Below, piece after piece: positions 62,756 to 64,000 of a stretch of 64,000 nt of DNA. The position numbers were made by a program, and so were the translations under genes. The stretch covers positions 83,318 through 147,317 of the forward strand of contig WTGX01000017.1 in the NCBI GenBank assembly GCA_011523385.1, in the 5' to 3' direction. The stretch comes from Nitrospira sp. GTDB taxonomy: Bacteria; Nitrospirota; Nitrospiria; Nitrospirales; UBA8639. Each line of letters opens with the position of its first letter. Position 1 is the stretch's first letter. The notes under the pieces are model-generated. The model was not told where the DNA came from, searched no databases, and was given only the letters and a program-made list of their open reading frames with translations.

Positions 62756-64000
62756 CTACGAGCCCACGGCGGGCTTCATGCGTGGTGACGGTTCAATAAA
62801 TTTGAACGGTTCACCTTGTTTGAGAATCACGTCCTCGGTAATCACCACTTCCTTGATATCGGTTTGCGAGGGGATCTCGTACATAATATCAAGCATGACC
62901 TCTTCCATGATCGCGCGAAGTCCCCGTGCCCCGGTTTTTTGCGCATAGGCTTTTCTGGCGACGGCATGGAGGGCCCCATCCGTAAATTTCAGCTTCACGT
63001 TGTCTAAAGACAACAGCTTTTGATACTGCTTGGTTAAGGCATTCTTGGGTTCGGTCAAAATCCGGACCAACGCGTGTTCATCCAACTCCTCCAGCGTCGT
63101 CACCACCGGCAATCGCCCGATGAATTCGGGAATTAATCCGTATTGAAGTAAGTCTTCCGGTTGGATATGGGCCAGCAGGGACGCGGAGCGTTCCTGCGGC
63201 GAGGCGGACCGGTCCGATTTGAAGCCCATGCGGTTTCGGTTCAACCGTCGTTCGATAATGGGTTCAAGCCCGACAAACGCCCCGCCACAAATGACCAGGA
63301 TATTCTTGGTGTCCACCTGGATGAACTCCTGATGGGGATGTTTCCGGCCGCCTTGCGGCGGCACGTTGGCCACCGTGCCTTCGATGAGTTTCAGCAGGGC
63401 CTGCTGCACGCCTTCCCCCGACACGTCGCGGGTAATGGAGGGGCTGTCGGCCTTCCGCGTGATCTTGTCGATCTCATCGATATAAATGATGCCACGTTCG
63501 GCGCGTTCGACTTCATAATCCGAGGCTTGCAGCAGTTTCAGGATAATGTTCTCGACGTCTTCCCCGACGTACCCTGCTTCAGTCAAGGTGGTGGCATCGG
63601 CCAGGGTAAACGGCACGTCCAGGTAATCGGCCAGGGTTTGAGCCAATAGAGTTTTCCCGGTTCCCGTCGGCCCAATCATCAAAATGTTGCCCTTTTGGAG
63701 TTCGACGTCTCCGGTTTCATTCGCGGCGATGCGTTTATAGTGATTGTGAACGGCGACTGAGAGAATCTTTTTTGCGCGGGCCTGGTCGATGATATATTGA
63801 TTCAGGTGGCGGTTGATCTCGACGGGTTTGCGAAGTTTAGAGGAAAGGGCTTCTTTGGCCTCTTGCCATTCCTCGGCCATGATTTCGTTGCAGAGGCCCA
63901 CGCATTCGTCGCAGATGTAGACGGTAGGTCCCGCAATCAGTTTGCGCACCTGATCGCGGCTTTTCCCGCAGAACGAACACCGTAGATTCTCGTCCGATTT
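62756..64000 (-). CDS. clpX: ATP-dependent Clp protease ATP-binding subunit ClpX (5' end outside window)
   Basis: AAA+ unfoldase of ClpXP. The frame stays open to the right edge: bases 63950-64000 encode the N-terminal zinc-binding half [10 protein letters not shown], which pairs with [10 protein letters not shown], so the real start lies past 64000. Walker A is [15 protein letters not shown], Walker B is [10 protein letters not shown], with pore-loop [10 protein letters not shown], sensor RFIG-type EFIGRLPV and sensor-2 GARGLRAI. The stop is at 62756. It is convergent with topB; 92 bases separate them with no clear terminator. Confidence 0.96.
   Translation of the reverse strand, partial: KSDENLRCSFCGKSRDQVRKLIAGPTVYICDECVGLCNEIMAEEWQEAKEALSSKLRKPVEINRHLNQYIIDQARAKKILSVAVHNHYKRIAANETGDVELQKGNILMIGPTGTGKTLLAQTLADYLDVPFTLADATTLTEAGYVGEDVENIILKLLQASDYEVERAERGIIYIDEIDKITRKADSPSITRDVSGEGVQQALLKLIEGTVANVPPQGGRKHPHQEFIQVDTKNILVICGGAFVGLEPIIERRLNRNRMGFKSDRSASPQERSASLLAHIQPEDLLQYGLIPEFIGRLPVVTTLEELDEHALVRILTEPKNALTKQYQKLLSLDNVKLKFTDGALHAVARKAYAQKTGARGLRAIMEEVMLDIMYEIPSQTDIKEVVITEDVILKQGEPFKFIEPSPRMKPAVGS

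Overview
The window comes from a Gram-negative bacterium of medium-high GC. Several lipoproteins with lipoboxes, a BamE-like lipoprotein, an outer-membrane beta-barrel with a terminal Phe, RND/MMPL export and a complete rod-shape operon all indicate an outer membrane. The mix of gene content would fit Nitrospirota or a neighbouring phylum. That placement is an inference: no rRNA or marker gene here settles it.

Layout. 1-6.4 kb: the tail of a PIN-domain toxin gene; a divergent tesA / ybbA-ybbP group (the E. coli arrangement); and an AbrB-VapC antitoxin-toxin pair whose toxin is cut short where an AT-rich two-gene module starts (STAS-HATPase fusion plus a STAS-like DUF4325-type protein). 6.4-12.8 kb: two lipoproteins, tRNA-Leu(GAG), a HAD phosphatase, queE, pepA, nagZ and two small proteins of unknown function. 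13.3-27.1 kb: a GC-rich biosynthetic block with an iterative, fully reducing type I polyketide synthase, a B12-type radical SAM protein, a thioester reductase-sulfotransferase fusion, a DUF1499 protein and a CysN-CysC fusion. 27.2-37.0 kb: housekeeping genes (a C26 amidotransferase, a long TatA, a HEAT lipoprotein, leuC/leuD) with two CPA2 antiporters. 37.0-43.3 kb: an AT-rich intergenic region with a 50-residue double-glycine peptide gene, then a tight operon of a DUF2236/MpaB-type oxygenase, an MMPL transporter, a LolA-like protein and an outer-membrane barrel. 43.3-51.1 kb: a signalling block (histidine kinase, periplasmic binding protein, receiver-PP2C phosphatase, STAS antagonist, RsbW-type kinase) and a permease with a fused C-terminal domain. 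51.6-64 kb: mreBCD-mrdA-rodA, rng, dprA, a topoisomerase III and the start of a convergent clpX.

The most interesting proposal is that the 13-27 kb block makes a reduced, possibly methylated polyketide that is released reductively as an aldehyde or alcohol and then sulfated, with PAPS supplied by CysN-CysC. The MMPL/outer-membrane operon 10 kb downstream would be a plausible exporter of that or another lipid. The family assignments come from visible motifs; the product and the link to the exporter are inference.

A second theme is dispersed palindromic repeats of at least five kinds. One sits in frame inside ybbP, and one supplies the start region of the HEAT lipoprotein gene.
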